21,136 nt of DNA from contig JAEVZK010000032.1 in the NCBI GenBank assembly GCA_023392285.1, positions 1-21,136 of the forward strand. Direction: 5' to 3'. The first letter of the stretch is position 1, and each line of letters opens with the position of its first letter. The stretch comes from Armatimonadota bacterium. GTDB lineage: Bacteria; Armatimonadota; Fimbriimonadia; Fimbriimonadales; Fimbriimonadaceae. Below the pieces are notes generated by a model, which searched no databases, was not told the DNA's origin, and was given only the letters and a program-made list of their open reading frames with translations. The position numbers were made by a program, and so were the translations under genes. This document shows positions 21,053 to 21,136 of this stretch, in pieces.

Positions 21053-21136
21053 GCCAGAGAATGGCAGTGACCGGAACTCGCTGAGATCTGAGGTAGTCCA
21101 ACGCCTAAATTGCGTTCTGTAGATCGAGCGATTGAC

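Overview
The window is about 21 kb of compact bacterial chromosome with no phage, plasmid, rRNA, tRNA or CRISPR. I place it tentatively in the Armatimonadota (Fimbriimonadia-like). The reasons are a secreted BNR-repeat protein, an M61 peptidase, a GYF-TM2 protein, mixed SD-led and near-leaderless starts, and moderately high GC. Acidobacteriota and related phyla remain possible.

Layout, left to right. Positions 1-58 are a CCGAAC minisatellite. Then comes a minus-strand DAACS (glutamate/dicarboxylate) symporter, followed by a plus-strand exported thioredoxin with a helical C-terminal half. A minus-strand run from 8862 down to 2791 encodes a secreted BNR/VPS10-like beta-propeller protein, an M61 aminopeptidase with PDZ domain, a divergent DegT-fold protein and a DUF6265-like protein. 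Divergent from it is tgt, whose predicted protein lacks the three zinc cysteines. Tail to tail with tgt is a small lipoprotein. Two small hypothetical genes follow on the minus strand. A translationally coupled pair comes next: a membrane protein with a DUF3137-like domain, then LemA, whose tail overlaps that of gltX. Divergent from gltX are a GYF-TM2 membrane protein and an exported cyclophilin.

The most informative stretch is 15.8-16.4 kb. A 64-aa gene of unknown function is preceded by a perfect 12-bp inverted repeat beside a consensus -10 box, and its predicted transcript begins with a 16-bp hairpin. Next, an extended -10 promoter drives an S-adenosylhomocysteine (SAH) riboswitch. Its pseudoknot strand is also the 5' arm of an intrinsic terminator in front of ahcY, so SAH should switch on the enzyme that destroys it. 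The window ends with a coupled minus-strand pair: a NurA-like nuclease, open to the right edge, and a YfhO-family membrane protein.

Two copies of a 54-bp element made of paired inverted GTAG-hairpin units (REPIN-like) sit in gene-free gaps at 14.55 and 17.8 kb. Several genes have a -10 box 6-12 nt before the start codon and no Shine-Dalgarno, which points to frequent leaderless transcription. No gene-free stretch exceeds about 300 bases if the weak 97-codon gene at 10542-10835 is accepted; otherwise 10478-11003 is empty apart from short repeats.
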